33,950 bases of DNA from positions 1-33,950 of the forward strand of contig JASBSH010000160.1 in NCBI GenBank assembly GCA_030149025.1, given 5' to 3'. Source of the stretch: Actinomycetales bacterium (lineage in GTDB: Bacteria; Actinomycetota; Actinomycetes; Actinomycetales; BWSM-131). Numbering within the stretch: the stretch's first letter is position 1; each line of letters begins with the position of its first letter. A model generated the notes under the pieces. The model did no database searches. It saw only the letters and a program-made list of their open reading frames with translations, and was not told the DNA's origin. Made by a program: the position numbers and the translations under genes. Below, piece by piece: positions 8,230 to 15,877 of this stretch.

Positions 8230-8387
8230 CGGTCCACCTGCACGCTCGTGTCGTGTCAGGGACCGTCAGCGGTGCTCCGCGGTGTCCGGCGAGCCCCATC
8301 GCCGCATCAACACGGTACGACAGTGACCTGACCGGTGCCAGTCGACGGGATCGACGGCGCCTCACACGCCACTGACCTGTGAAAATG

Positions 8388-8464
8388 TGGGGTGAGTGAC
8401 GGGACTTGAACCCGCGACATCCTGGACCACAACCAGGTGCTCTACCAGCTGAGCTACACCCACC
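8388..8464 (-). tRNA. tRNA-His (GTG anticodon)
   Basis: The minus strand folds as a full cloverleaf. The acceptor GTGGGTG (8463–8457) pairs with CACTCAC (8398–8392) with one G·U. The anticodon loop TTGTGGT gives GTG. The T arm has GGGTTCAAGTCCC. The discriminator is C73 (8391) and a G at position -1 (8464) faces it, the histidine identity pair. CCA is encoded at 8390–8388. It lies just downstream of the oligoribonuclease gene on the same strand. Confidence 0.95.
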
Positions 8465-8525
8465 ACGCCCCGGACCCGGCAGAGAACTGGCTCAACGGAG
8501 CCCGAGCGCAGAACGAGTGTAGCGG

Positions 8526-9155
8526 TCAGCTCTCGGTGCTCTGCACAGCGCCGGTGTGCTTGGCAGCGATCTTCTTAACGGTGTCGCTGTCGGGGCCGGG
8601 CGCAGGCACGAAGATCGCCTCCCGGTAATACTTCAGCTCGGTGATGCTCTCCCGGATGTCGGCGAGCGCCCGGTGCCCGCCCTTCTTCTCCGGAGCGGCG
8701 AAGTAGGCCCGGGTGTACCACCGCCGTGCCAGCTCCTTCACGCTGGAGACGTCGATGATCCGGTAGTGCAGCCAGCGCTCGAGCTCGGGCATGTCTCGCG
8801 CCAGGAAGCCGCGGTCGGTGCCGACCGAGTTGCCGGCCAGCGGCGCGCGCAGCGGCTCGGGCACCCACTCCTTGACGTACTCCAGGACCAGCCGCTGCGC
8901 CTCCTCCATCGACACACCCTCCGGCAGCTCGTCCAGCAGCCCCGACTCCGTGTGCATCTCGCGGACCACGTCCTGCATCTGCTCCAACGCGGCGTCCGGC
9001 GGGCTGATCACCACCTGCACCCCGTCGCCCAGGACGTTGAGCTCGGAGTCGGTGACGAGTGCCGCGACCTCGATCAGCGCGTCCGCTGCCAGGTCCAGAC
9101 CTGTCATCTCGCAGTCGATCCAGACGATCCGCTGAGCGGAGACTGAGGAGTTCAC
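8526..9155 (-). CDS. orn: Oligoribonuclease
   Basis: A 209-aa 3'-to-5' exoribonuclease of the DEDDh family that degrades 2–5 nt RNA fragments, including pGpG, in the cytoplasm. The metal residues are visible: WIDCEM near residue 12 (Asp and Glu), GTDRGFLARD in the middle (Asp), and HRALADIRESI near 165 (His and Asp). Length is normal for the family. The frame is open far upstream, but the GTG at 9155 fits the family N-terminus and sits 7 nt after a TAGATT -10, so the transcript is probably leaderless. Followed by tRNA-His. Confidence 0.95.
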   Translation of the reverse strand: MNSSVSAQRIVWIDCEMTGLDLAADALIEVAALVTDSELNVLGDGVQVVISPPDAALEQMQDVVREMHTESGLLDELPEGVSMEEAQRLVLEYVKEWVPEPLRAPLAGNSVGTDRGFLARDMPELERWLHYRIIDVSSVKELARRWYTRAYFAAPEKKGGHRALADIRESITELKYYREAIFVPAPGPDSDTVKKIAAKHTGAVQSTES

Positions 9156-9162
9156 GCGGGAC

Positions 9163-9168
9163 AATCTA
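9163..9168 (-). promoter_or_regulatory. -10 element of orn (leaderless)
   Basis: TAGATT on the minus strand, 7 nt before the GTG of orn. The start of transcription is expected at or next to the start codon. It overlaps the last codons of the upstream small membrane gene. Confidence 0.6.
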
Positions 9169-9471
9169 TGCGGAAGTGGCGTCGCGGCCCGGCTCCCCAG
9201 CCTCGGCTGTGGATGCGTCGTCGGTGCGCTCTTCCGTTCCGATCGAGGACCTGGACGGCGCGGCGCCGGGTGCGGCGACCACGCTCGCTGCCCAGACGAC
9301 GGCGAAGACGGCGGCGATGAGCAGGCCGACCCCGATGGCAACCAACCAGCCGACACCGAAGAACACGAGCGCGACCGCGCAGGCAGGCGCCGTGAACGCG
9401 GCCCAGCCCAGCAGCTCCACGTTCCCCGCGGACCGGCCGCGGTCGGGTGGAGCGGCCCGATGCCGACCCAT
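9166..9471 (-). CDS. Small two-helix membrane protein
   Basis: A 101-aa hypothetical membrane protein. After a short basic N-terminus come two hydrophobic segments, roughly residues 20–41 (LLGWAAFTAPACAVALVFFG) and 43–67, then a polar, acidic C-terminal tail of about 30 residues. The ATG at 9471 has GGGAG/AGG upstream. Its stop is 10 bp before orn on the same strand, and it is divergent from the PrsW-like gene. A much longer open frame runs upstream on this strand, but it is antisense to the PrsW and deacetylase genes and was rejected. Function unknown. Confidence 0.65.
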   Translation of the reverse strand: MGRHRAAPPDRGRSAGNVELLGWAAFTAPACAVALVFFGVGWLVAIGVGLLIAAVFAVVWAASVVAAPGAAPSRSSIGTEERTDDASTAEAGEPGRDATSA

Positions 9472-9575
9472 CGACCTATCACTCCCTGTGTGCCGCATAT
9501 GCGTCTGTCCCGGCGGCCCAGCACGTCCGGGACCGCCCAGTGCACAGTGTGCGCTGTCGCGCCAGCACATCTCGT

Positions 9576-9581
9576 TAGGCT
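9576..9581 (+). promoter_or_regulatory. -10 element of the PrsW-like gene (leaderless)
   Basis: TAGGCT lies exactly 7 nt before the ATG at 9589, with no ribosome-binding site between, as expected for a leaderless mRNA. Confidence 0.6.
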
Positions 9582-9588
9582 CACCGGT

Positions 9589-10851
9589 ATGAACGCACCC
9601 ACCCCGGGCGGCTGGCCCCCGCACGGGCCGGGTCCGCAGTTCCACCCGCCAGCCACGCAGTGGCCGCAGCCGGATCCGGAGCCGCTGCCCGTCGTCCCCG
9701 TCCTTGAACAGCCGCGGTTCATCGCACCCAAGCGACCCGGTCAGTCGCCGCTGAAGGCCCTCGGCTGGGTCTGCATCTGGCTCTTCTTCGCGGTCTCCGG
9801 GCTCCTGACGATCCTGGCGATCGCTCTGGAAACCGGTGTGACGGGCCTGGTCGTCGGGCTCGTTCTCGCGACACTGCCGGTGGCCGTCGTCGTCTCGGTC
9901 TTCCTCTGGCTGGACCGGCACGAGCGCGAACCCTGGTCCCTCCTCCTGTTCGCCTTCGGCTGGGGAGCCTCCGTTGCGACCCTGATCTCGCTGATCCTGA
10001 ACACCGCCTCGACCGCGGTTCTGCAGCAGTCCGGCGGTGACCCGAACATCGCGATGTTCACCATCGCGCCCATCGTCGAGGAGTCCACCAAGGGCCTGGC
10101 CGTCCTCGGGGTCCTGCTCCTGCGCCGCCGGGAGTTCGACGGCGTCGTGGACGGCATCGTCTACGCCGGCATGGCGGGCATCGGCTTCGCCTTCGTCGAG
10201 AACGTCCTGTACTTCGGGCGCACGTTCGTGGAGGCGGGCGGCGGTGGTGTGGCCGCCGTCTTCGTGATGCGAGGCGTCTTCTCCCCGTTCGCACATCCGC
10301 TGTTCACCATGGCGATCGGCATCGGGATCGGTCTCGCCGTCTCGCGCCGCAGCACCGCGACGAAGATCCTCGCTCCGATCGGCGGGTGGCTGGTCGCGGT
10401 CGTGCTCCACGCCGCCTGGAACGGCTCCACCCTCCTGGGTATCCAGGGCTTCTTCGGCGGCTACGTCTTCCTGCAGGTGCCGATCTTCGTCGCGGCGGTC
10501 GCGATCGCACTGCTTGCACGACGCCGTGAAGCGAGGCTGATCAGCCGGCACCTCCACGTGTACGCCTCGAGCGGGTGGCTCACCCAGGCAGAGGCGGGCA
10601 TGCTGTCGTCGCTGACCGCGCGCAGGCAGGCCCGGGACTGGGCAGGGCGCAATTTCGGCCCGCCCGCCCGCAACGCCATGCGCGACTTCCAGGAGCTGGG
10701 CAGCGAGGTCGCCTTCCTGCGCGAGCGGATGGTCCACGGCACCGCGCCGCCGGATGCGCGCCAGACCGAGCTGCAGATGCTCGAAGGCATGTGGCTGCTG
10801 CGGCAGTCCTTCACCCCGCCGAGCGGTTACGAGGTCGCAGCGATCCGCTGA
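9589..10851 (+). CDS. PrsW-family intramembrane metalloprotease
   Basis: A 420-aa polytopic membrane protein. A proline-rich cytoplasmic N-terminus (about 45 residues) is followed by eight or so membrane segments. The PrsW/CPBP-like signature motifs are present: VEESTK (163–168) with the EExxK core, FAFVEN (200–205), a His in FAHPLF (237) and HAAWN (275–279). PrsW of Bacillus cuts the anti-sigma factor RsiW; other members process other membrane proteins. The C-terminal 110 residues form a soluble helical domain. Actinobacteria carry this gene without RsiW, so the substrate is unknown. Convergent with the deacetylase gene, 8 bp apart. Confidence 0.88.
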   Translation: MNAPTPGGWPPHGPGPQFHPPATQWPQPDPEPLPVVPVLEQPRFIAPKRPGQSPLKALGWVCIWLFFAVSGLLTILAIALETGVTGLVVGLVLATLPVAVVVSVFLWLDRHEREPWSLLLFAFGWGASVATLISLILNTASTAVLQQSGGDPNIAMFTIAPIVEESTKGLAVLGVLLLRRREFDGVVDGIVYAGMAGIGFAFVENVLYFGRTFVEAGGGGVAAVFVMRGVFSPFAHPLFTMAIGIGIGLAVSRRSTATKILAPIGGWLVAVVLHAAWNGSTLLGIQGFFGGYVFLQVPIFVAAVAIALLARRREARLISRHLHVYASSGWLTQAEAGMLSSLTARRQARDWAGRNFGPPARNAMRDFQELGSEVAFLRERMVHGTAPPDARQTELQMLEGMWLLRQSFTPPSGYEVAAIR

Positions 10852-10859
10852 CGACCTCT

Positions 10860-11741
10860 CTACGTCTGGCGCGGACGCCGCGCCGCGAAGTCGTCGGCGA
10901 TCTGGTCGAAGGTCAACCACGTGATCCCGTCGTGCCCGTTGATGTGCTCGATGAGGCGCTCGAGCATGAGCAGCACCTGAGCTCGGCCGGACACGTCGGG
11001 GTGGATGGTCATGGTGAAGACCGCGTACTCCATCTCCCGGTAGACCCAGTCGAACTGATCCCGCCACAGCTGCTCGATGTCGCGTGGGTTGACGAAACCG
11101 TGGCTGTTCGGGCTGGTCTTGACGAACATCATCGGTGGCAGGTCGTCCAGGTACCAGTTCGCGGGAATCTCGATGAGGTCGGTCTCCTCCCCACGCACCA
11201 GTGGCTTCATCCACTCCCGGGCGTCCTTCTCGTAGTCGATCTTCGACCAGCTGTCCCCGACGCGGACGTAGTACGGCTCGAAGTCGCGGTGCATCAGTGA
11301 GTGGTCGTACTTGATGCCCCGCTCGAGCAGCAGCTCGTTGGACACCTTCGAGAACTCCCACCAGGGAGCGACGTAACCGGTCGGTCGCCGGCCCGCGCGC
11401 TTCTCGATGAGCTCGATGCAGTAGTCGAGGATCGTCGCCTCCTGCTCCCGGCTCATCGCGATCGGGTTCTCGTGGCTGTAGCCATGGACGCCGATCTCAT
11501 GCCCCGCGGCCACCACGCGGTCGAACTGCTCGGGGAAGGTCTCGATGGAGTGGCCCGGCCAGAACCAGGTCGCGGAGAGGTCGTACTTCCTCAGCATCGC
11601 CTCCAGACGCGGGACACCTACCTCACCGGCGAACATGCCGCGGGAGATGTCGTTCGGGGAGTCCTCACCCCCGTACGAGCCGAGCCAGCCTCCGACGGCG
11701 TCCACGTCGATGCCGAACGCGACGAAGATCTCTTTGGCCAT
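10860..11741 (-). CDS. Polysaccharide-deacetylase-fold amidohydrolase (HpPgdA/cyclic imidase type)
   Basis: A 293-aa NodB-fold hydrolase very similar along its length to Helicobacter pylori PgdA (HP0310) as I recall that sequence. Metal ligands Asp14 (FGIDVDA), His86 and His90 (GVHGYSHEN) fall at the same numbers, and GYVAPWWEFS, HSLMHRDFEPYYVRVGDSW and EIPANWYLDDLPPMMF are all present. There is no signal peptide, so it is cytoplasmic. Relatives include peptidoglycan deacetylases and cyclic-imide hydrolases; an intracellular enzyme beside an asparaginase gene fits the second better. ATG with GGGAG upstream. It lies 55 bp after the repaired asparaginase frame, probably in one operon. Confidence 0.88.
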   Translation of the reverse strand: MAKEIFVAFGIDVDAVGGWLGSYGGEDSPNDISRGMFAGEVGVPRLEAMLRKYDLSATWFWPGHSIETFPEQFDRVVAAGHEIGVHGYSHENPIAMSREQEATILDYCIELIEKRAGRRPTGYVAPWWEFSKVSNELLLERGIKYDHSLMHRDFEPYYVRVGDSWSKIDYEKDAREWMKPLVRGEETDLIEIPANWYLDDLPPMMFVKTSPNSHGFVNPRDIEQLWRDQFDWVYREMEYAVFTMTIHPDVSGRAQVLLMLERLIEHINGHDGITWLTFDQIADDFAARRPRQT

Positions 11742-11796
11742 TGATGCGTCTCCCTTCTTGAGGTCGCCGACCGGCTCTCGGACGGCGCAGGGGCAT

Positions 11797-12787
11797 TCAG
11801 CGCTTCCAGCCGCGGGTGAAGCGGGCGATCGCCTCCTGGTCGATCCGTTCTCCCGTCGCCAGCAGGAGGGCCAGGAGGAGACGAGCCTGGTTAGAGCGGG
11901 ACGTCGTCCAGGACGACGGCGCCGGCATTGACGAAGTCCACCGCGCCACCGTTGCCGTACATAGGAACTACGGGGCCCTCCGGGACGCGGGTGGAGAGCC
12001 CGACCACGACGCCCGATGCGATGGCCTCCTGAGCCCAGTCGAGCAGGGCATGGTTACCGTTGCCGGCCCCCGTGCCCGCCAGGACGACGGCTTCGGCCCC
12101 GGCGGCGACGGCGGCGCGAGGAAGTGTCCCGTCCGCGCCGGGGTGGACGCTCACGACGTCCACGCGAGTGCTGTCGAAGCTGCCGTCGGGGAGCGGGAGC
12201 GTCGGTCCCCGGAACGGCCGAGCCCACACCTGCGCCTCTCCGGCACCCACTCTGCCGATGGGGCCACCGTCGGCAGTGTGGAAGGCGTCGAGAGCAATCG
12301 TGTGCTGCTTTCGCGTGCCCCGTGCCGCGAACACGCGGCCGGCGAACCCGATGAGCGCCCCGCAGCCGCGAGCCTCGAAGGAGGCCGCCACGGTGACGGC
12401 GTCCCGAAGGTTGCGCGGCCCGTCGGCGTCGAGTTCGTCCGCTGCCCGCTGTGCGCCCGTGAGCACTACCGGCTTGTCGGACTGGTGAACAAGGTCCAGC
12501 AGGTAGGCGGTCTCTTCCATGGTGTCGGTGCCGTGCGTCACCACGACACCGTCGACGTCATCCCTGACCGTGTGCTCGGCAACCGCCTCGGCGATCAGCC
12601 GCAGCTCTCGATGACCGAAGAGATAGGAGCCCAGGCTGAAGAGATCCTGCGCCTCGATGTCGATGTCTTCGAAGTTCATCCCCTGCATCAACTGGCCGGC
12701 GTCGTGCTGTGCGACCGCACCGCGTCCCTGCCCCGCGGAGGCGGAGGCGATCGTCCCCCCGGTGGCTATGACCACGACGCGACGCAC
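11797..12787 (-). pseudogene. L-asparaginase, frameshifted near the C-terminus
   Basis: Asparaginase family: ATGGTIAS with the nucleophile Thr12, and THGTDTMEET with the second Thr-Asp pair (87–88). The GTG at 12787 has GGAGGAG upstream. The frame stops at TAA (11893–11891) after 298 aa, but in the next frame the sequence continues as QARLLLALLLATGERID and ends GWKR at 11797, the normal asparaginase C-terminus. The region is 991 nt, one base too many. The simplest reading is a one-base insertion (the A at 11893), in CTCTAACCAG instead of CTCAACCAG. It may be a true mutation or a sequence error; the shortened product lacks about 30 residues of the C-terminal domain. Confidence 0.85.
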
Positions 12788-13053
12788 CTCGAGGCTCCTC
12801 CCGTCCGACGGCTCAATGCATCACCGTGGCGGAGATTGGGCTCGTGCGCCTCCGGAGAGCCGTCGTTCAGCGACCAGGTGGGCCGCCGTGCCTTGCCCTA
12901 GGACGAGGTCACGCCTGCGACGTGGTGCAGCCCGCCGCCGCGACCAGGAGGAGCGCCCGGGCCAGGCCGCGCGAAAGTTCTCGACCCACCGGCACAACCA
13001 CACGTGGGTTGAGCGAGAGCGCCGACGGCATCAATCCGCGGCACATAGGCCGC
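12788..13053. other. Gap without a recognisable gene
   Basis: Several frames are open on both strands, but none resembles a known protein or has a convincing start. It is the left edge of the decayed zone that runs to tRNA-Arg. Confidence 0.5.
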
Positions 13054-13215
13054 TCAACCACGCTCAAGGTCCGAAGAGTCGGCAATCGCGGCATGCCAGA
13101 AGTAGTCATGAGCAAAGATGGGCCCGTGCCCGACACGATGTGAGACCGACTCGAAGAATGTGTGCAGCTCCTTTCGGAGCCATTCCGCGCGTCGGAGATC
13201 GTGGGCTGGCTCCGC
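13054..13215 (-). pseudogene. Possible C-terminal fragment of an unknown protein
   Basis: The minus strand encodes a protein-like stretch with normal amino-acid mix, including RAEWLRKELHTFFESV, HRVGHGPIF and HDYFWHAAIAD, ending at a TGA at 13054. Nothing upstream in frame fits it, since the frame there is antisense to another remnant and then to the PIN tail. I do not recognise the family. Confidence 0.25.
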
Positions 13216-13300
13216 GGTCACTGCCCGGACGTGAAAGAGCAGTCGCTTCGGGCCCACATCCAAGTCGCAACCTCCAACGCCCTGCTGCATCGCGCGCTTC
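13162..13300 (+). pseudogene. DUF7669-like winged-helix fragment
   Basis: A short plus-strand piece reads FRASEIVGWLRGHCPDVKEQ followed by SLRAHIQVATSNA. The pattern (region extension, E-I-xx-W, P-D-V-xx-x-S-x-R-x-H-I) resembles the small DNA-binding-like domain found in many actinobacterial hypothetical and restriction-linked proteins (DUF7669, by recollection). Beyond about 13300 the reading moves to another frame and degrades. It appears to be a remnant in the decayed zone. Confidence 0.35.
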
Positions 13301-13519
13301 GACGACCCGGACGGGCGGATCAGGGCCGCTGTCCGGCTCGAGGCCATCGGCACGGAGCGACTTCTCACAGAAGAAGTGCCGGGCGACCCCAGGTTCGTGA
13401 CGGCGCTCCGGGTCGAATCACCCTGCGGGAGGATCCCGCCCCTCCATAGGGGACGGGCGGGCATTCCTTGTGTCCCGTCGTGTCCCGTTCGGGAGGACCG
13501 GTGGCGACAAAGCGGCGCC

Positions 13520-14061
13520 TCAAGACTCCAGCCACTTGTTGAACGACGCTCGGTCATACACACCGCGAGGAGCGCCCCGCTTCGCTCGGCGCAGGGTCTG
13601 TACGTAGCCCCACAGCGTGTCGTCATCGACCCAGCCCTTCTTGTGCGCCATGGGAGCAAGACCCAGGTCGACGCGACCTTTACACCGTGCTTGGCCGCCA
13701 GTCGCTGCGCCTCACGGTCGTCGGTGACGAAGAAGCCGTTGACCCGTCGCCGTAGCATGATCGCCAGGGTCTCGGCCTCGCCGAGGTGCTTCGTGTGACT
13801 GTCACCGGGGCTTGCGAGTTCCTGCCGCAACATCTTGGTGTCGAGGTGCTCGGCCCCCTGCGGAAACCACGGGGAACCAAAGATGGCCTCCGCTTGGCCG
13901 AGGGCCTCAAGGCCGGGCTCAGCGGCAGATGCGGTGCACTCCTGCGCCACCGTGGCGCACCAAGCGCCGTTGCCGTTTGCAAGGCGCTCAAGGAGGTCCA
14001 TCCTGCTGATGATCGCGAAGTTCACAAGAACCGTGTTGTCGGGGAACAGCAGGACTGCCAT
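13520..14061 (-). pseudogene. PIN-domain protein, frameshifted, partner of the XRE–ImmA gene
   Basis: PIN-like nuclease fold: Asp8 in FPDNTVLVNF, Glu95/Glu97 in LGEAETLAIM and Asp114/Asp115 in FFVTDDREAQ give the acidic cluster. After STWVLL (about residue 136) the frame goes wrong; the next frame continues MAHKKGWVDDDTLWGYVQ and ends FNKWLES at 13520. The span is 542 nt, one base short of 181 codons, so one C was probably lost from the C-run at 13652–13654. Without repair, translation would run on to 13054 with a nonsense tail, or the C-terminal part would be lost. The ATG is 5 nt after the stop of the ImmA gene, so the two form one operon. Confidence 0.75.
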
Positions 14062-14066
14062 CGGCG

Positions 14067-15158
14067 TCAGAGCCCCAGGGCTTCAGCGAGGTCATCCGCC
14101 CTGACCTCTGGCACATCAGGAGCGTCGACCTCCAGCGAGTCAGGGTCGATGCCGAGCATCCAGGCAAGGGTTCCCTTCCCCAGTGACCCGACTGCGATGC
14201 CCGCGAGGTGCGCTTCCTGGAGGTGCACCGGGAACCGACGCTGGGCAGCCTCGTCCATCCGCTGGGTGATTGCGTCGTCACCCATGTGATCAGGCATGAG
14301 GAAGCGACGAAGCAACCTCTGCGTCGGGACACCGGCCCAGGATGCCACCGGCGACGGGACGTATCCGTTGACGTGGTTCAGGCGCCGAGCAAGCGCGTCC
14401 GTCGAAACGCCGAGCCGCCAGACAGCGTCGGCAAGCTCCCGGTCACTGATGTTGTCCCAGTCGAACTCCTTCAACACCTCCTTCGGCAGGAGCAGGTCGG
14501 CAGCGAACGCGTTGGCGGAAGCCTCATGCTTCTCTGACACATCTGCGGCGAGCCCCTCGTCATGGTGGCCCATCGCGAGGTGTCCCAGTTCGTGTGCCAT
14601 CGACCAGTTCTCCCGGAACCAGTTCCCCGTCGCGGGGATCGTGATGACGCGCCTGCCGCCGATGGTGAAGGAGTATGCGGTCGACAGCTCCGGAACCCGT
14701 ACCACGTCCACGCCCAGGCGCTGCTCGAGCCGGTCTGCAAAGGTACGCACGAAGTCGTCCTCCAGGACCTCGCGGGCCTTAGAGGCGTGGTCAGGGAGCG
14801 CGACAGGGGTCTCCGGTTCCCGGTATGCCTGGCGGTACGCCAGGGCGATGTTCTGGATGGTCGCCTCGTCGCCCTCCCGGCCGGGCACGTCCCGCTCACC
14901 CGTCTGGTGGTCAAAGTTGTGGCGAGCAGCCACAGTCAACCGGTTCGGGTCCGTGTTGCCTGTGATCAACCAGTGGAGATCTGCGTCGAGCCGCTCGGCG
15001 AGGCGAGCCAGTTCGATCGACGAAAACTGCCGCCTGTCTCGGAGGGCACGCGAAAAGGCATCGGGAGTCATCCCGACGTCCTGAGCGATGTCCCTGTGCA
15101 GGTCATCCGGGCACATCTGGTTGATCCGCGCCAGCACACGGGAACCAATGCTGTGCAT
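14067..15158 (-). CDS. XRE–ImmA/IrrE fusion: HTH regulator with zinc protease domain
   Basis: A 363-aa protein joining an N-terminal XRE helix-turn-helix (about residues 10–65, IAQDVGMTPDAFSRALRDRR) to an ImmA/IrrE (COG2856) metallopeptidase. Zinc motif HELGH is at 189–193 and the downstream ligand is in HEASANAFAADLLLP (about 211–225). A C-terminal domain of about 130 residues follows. ImmA cuts a repressor in ICEBs1 and IrrE cuts DdrO in Deinococcus. The ATG at 15158 lies 6 nt after a TACGAT -10, so the transcript is probably leaderless. It is followed at once by a PIN gene, as in toxin–antitoxin-like two-gene modules. Confidence 0.9.
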   Translation of the reverse strand: MHSIGSRVLARINQMCPDDLHRDIAQDVGMTPDAFSRALRDRRQFSSIELARLAERLDADLHWLITGNTDPNRLTVAARHNFDHQTGERDVPGREGDEATIQNIALAYRQAYREPETPVALPDHASKAREVLEDDFVRTFADRLEQRLGVDVVRVPELSTAYSFTIGGRRVITIPATGNWFRENWSMAHELGHLAMGHHDEGLAADVSEKHEASANAFAADLLLPKEVLKEFDWDNISDRELADAVWRLGVSTDALARRLNHVNGYVPSPVASWAGVPTQRLLRRFLMPDHMGDDAITQRMDEAAQRRFPVHLQEAHLAGIAVGSLGKGTLAWMLGIDPDSLEVDAPDVPEVRADDLAEALGL

Positions 15159-15164
15159 GCATGG

Positions 15165-15193
15165 ATCGTACACGTCGGTTGGGAAAATCCCAA
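15165..15193 (-). promoter_or_regulatory. Promoter of the XRE–ImmA/PIN module with a 15-bp palindromic operator
   Basis: On the minus strand TTGGGA (-35, 15193–15188), a 17-bp spacer and TACGAT (-10, 15170–15165) precede the ATG by 6 nt. The -35 is half of a perfect palindrome, TTGGGAAAATCCCAA (15179–15193 on the plus strand; 6-bp arms, 3-bp centre), the size and shape expected for an XRE dimer site. Autorepression is the natural inference. Confidence 0.65.
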
Positions 15194-15220
15194 GAGTCGA
15201 CGCTGCCCACCTCGCTTCCC

Positions 15221-15264
15221 AGAGGCGTGTGGGCTCAGGGATAGAGGCGTGTGGACTCAGGGAT
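15221..15264. repeat. Two tandem 22-bp repeats
   Basis: Positions 15221–15242 and 15243–15264 are the same 22-bp unit with one difference (G to A at the 13th base); a partial third copy (AGGCGT) follows. They lie about 30 bp upstream of the palindromic promoter of the XRE–ImmA gene and past the end of the HTH remnant. Confidence 0.75.
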
Positions 15265-15369
15265 AGGCGTACTGACGGCGCACTCCGTGGGCGCGCCTCG
15301 GGCTTGGTGACGAAAGCCGAGCTGCCGGGCGCGACCTCGCCTGCGCTTGGGTTGTGCCGAGGTGCGGTG

Positions 15370-15548
15370 CGCCAGAGGGTTGACGACCGGGACGGGCGAT
15401 GCGTCGCCCGAGCCGGGCGCTGGGATCTGGCCGTTCTCGACCGCGCGGTAGGCAGCGTCATGACCAATGCCGAGCACTTGGCCGGCTGCCGGACAGCACA
15501 CGTCACGCGACCAGTCAGGTCGTCGAGCGTGAGGGGGCGTTCGCTCAC
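15370..15548 (-). pseudogene. Decayed helix-turn-helix/excisionase-like gene
   Basis: Reading from a GTG at 15548, one frame gives SERPLTLDDLTGRVT, then from about 15486 a second frame gives AGQVLGIGHDAAYRAVENGQ, and a third gives RLGRRIA. Put together these match the usual plan of small MerR/excisionase-type HTH proteins (A-A-x-L-G-I-G-x-x-x-A-Y-x-A-V-xx-G-x-I-P followed by RLGRR). At least two frameshifts separate the parts, so the gene is dead. Such proteins often sit beside integrases of elements inserted at tRNA genes; no integrase is left here. Confidence 0.6.
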
Positions 15549-15555
15549 CCCAGGC

Positions 15556-15775
15556 AGCCGCAACGACGACAGCCACAACCAGGTCCGCCACGGCCGGATC
15601 GACAGACGGCAAGATCACCCTGCGCTACGGCGGGCACCTCTACAAGATCGGCATTGGACGAACCCCCGCCGGAACCCACGTCATCGTCCTGGTCCAGGAC
15701 CTGCACGCTCGCATCGTCGACGCAGCCACCGGCGAACTCTTGTGCGAGCTGACCCTCGACACAACCAAGCGCTGA
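15556..15775 (+). mobile_element. IS481-family transposase, C-terminal remnant
   Basis: The last part of an IS481-type transposase is recognisable: DDSHNQVRHGRID in one frame, then after a one-base slip near 15603 the next frame gives GKITLRYGGHLYKIGIGR, VIVLVQDLHARIVDAATGEL and LTLDTTKR before TGA at 15773. These match the C-terminal beta-rich domain of IS481 integrase-core transposases common in actinobacteria. The catalytic DDE core and the left end are missing, and no terminal inverted repeat is evident. It has no start codon and is a fossil. Confidence 0.8.
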
Positions 15776-15820
15776 GAAGGCACCGGCAGGCCACCCGGCC
15801 CCTCCGGCTGAAACCACAAC

Positions 15821-15849
15821 GGCCGAACCCACGAATCGTGGATTCGGCC
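15821..15849 (-). terminator. Strong hairpin, probable terminator of tRNA-Arg
   Basis: GGCCGAA (15821–15827) and TTCGGCC (15843–15849) pair, with an inner CCACG/CGTGG stem around AAT and one C·A mismatch, giving a 12-bp stem. It is about 30 nt downstream of the 3' end of tRNA-Arg on the minus strand and also just after the transposase remnant on the plus strand, so it could work both ways. Confidence 0.65.
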
Positions 15850-15877
15850 GTCCGGGACGTCCTGAGACAGCACAGAG

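Noticed and set aside
7027..8331. 434-residue plus-strand open frame
   Set aside because: Antisense to the first MutS-like ATPase, His/Arg/Gln-rich, no known motif.
9166..11361. 731-residue open frame on the minus strand
   Set aside because: Arg/Gly/Asp-rich and antisense to the PrsW and deacetylase genes, both with clear motifs. Only the last 101 residues (from 9471) look real.
13054..13519. Long C-terminal tail of the PIN protein
   Set aside because: This is read-through in the wrong frame after the frameshift; composition is Arg/Ser-rich and the true C-terminus is in the next frame, ending at 13520.
15159..15578. N-terminal extension of the XRE–ImmA protein
   Set aside because: The open frame continues upstream, but it crosses the promoter, the tandem repeats and the HTH remnant; the family starts at the HTH after 15158.
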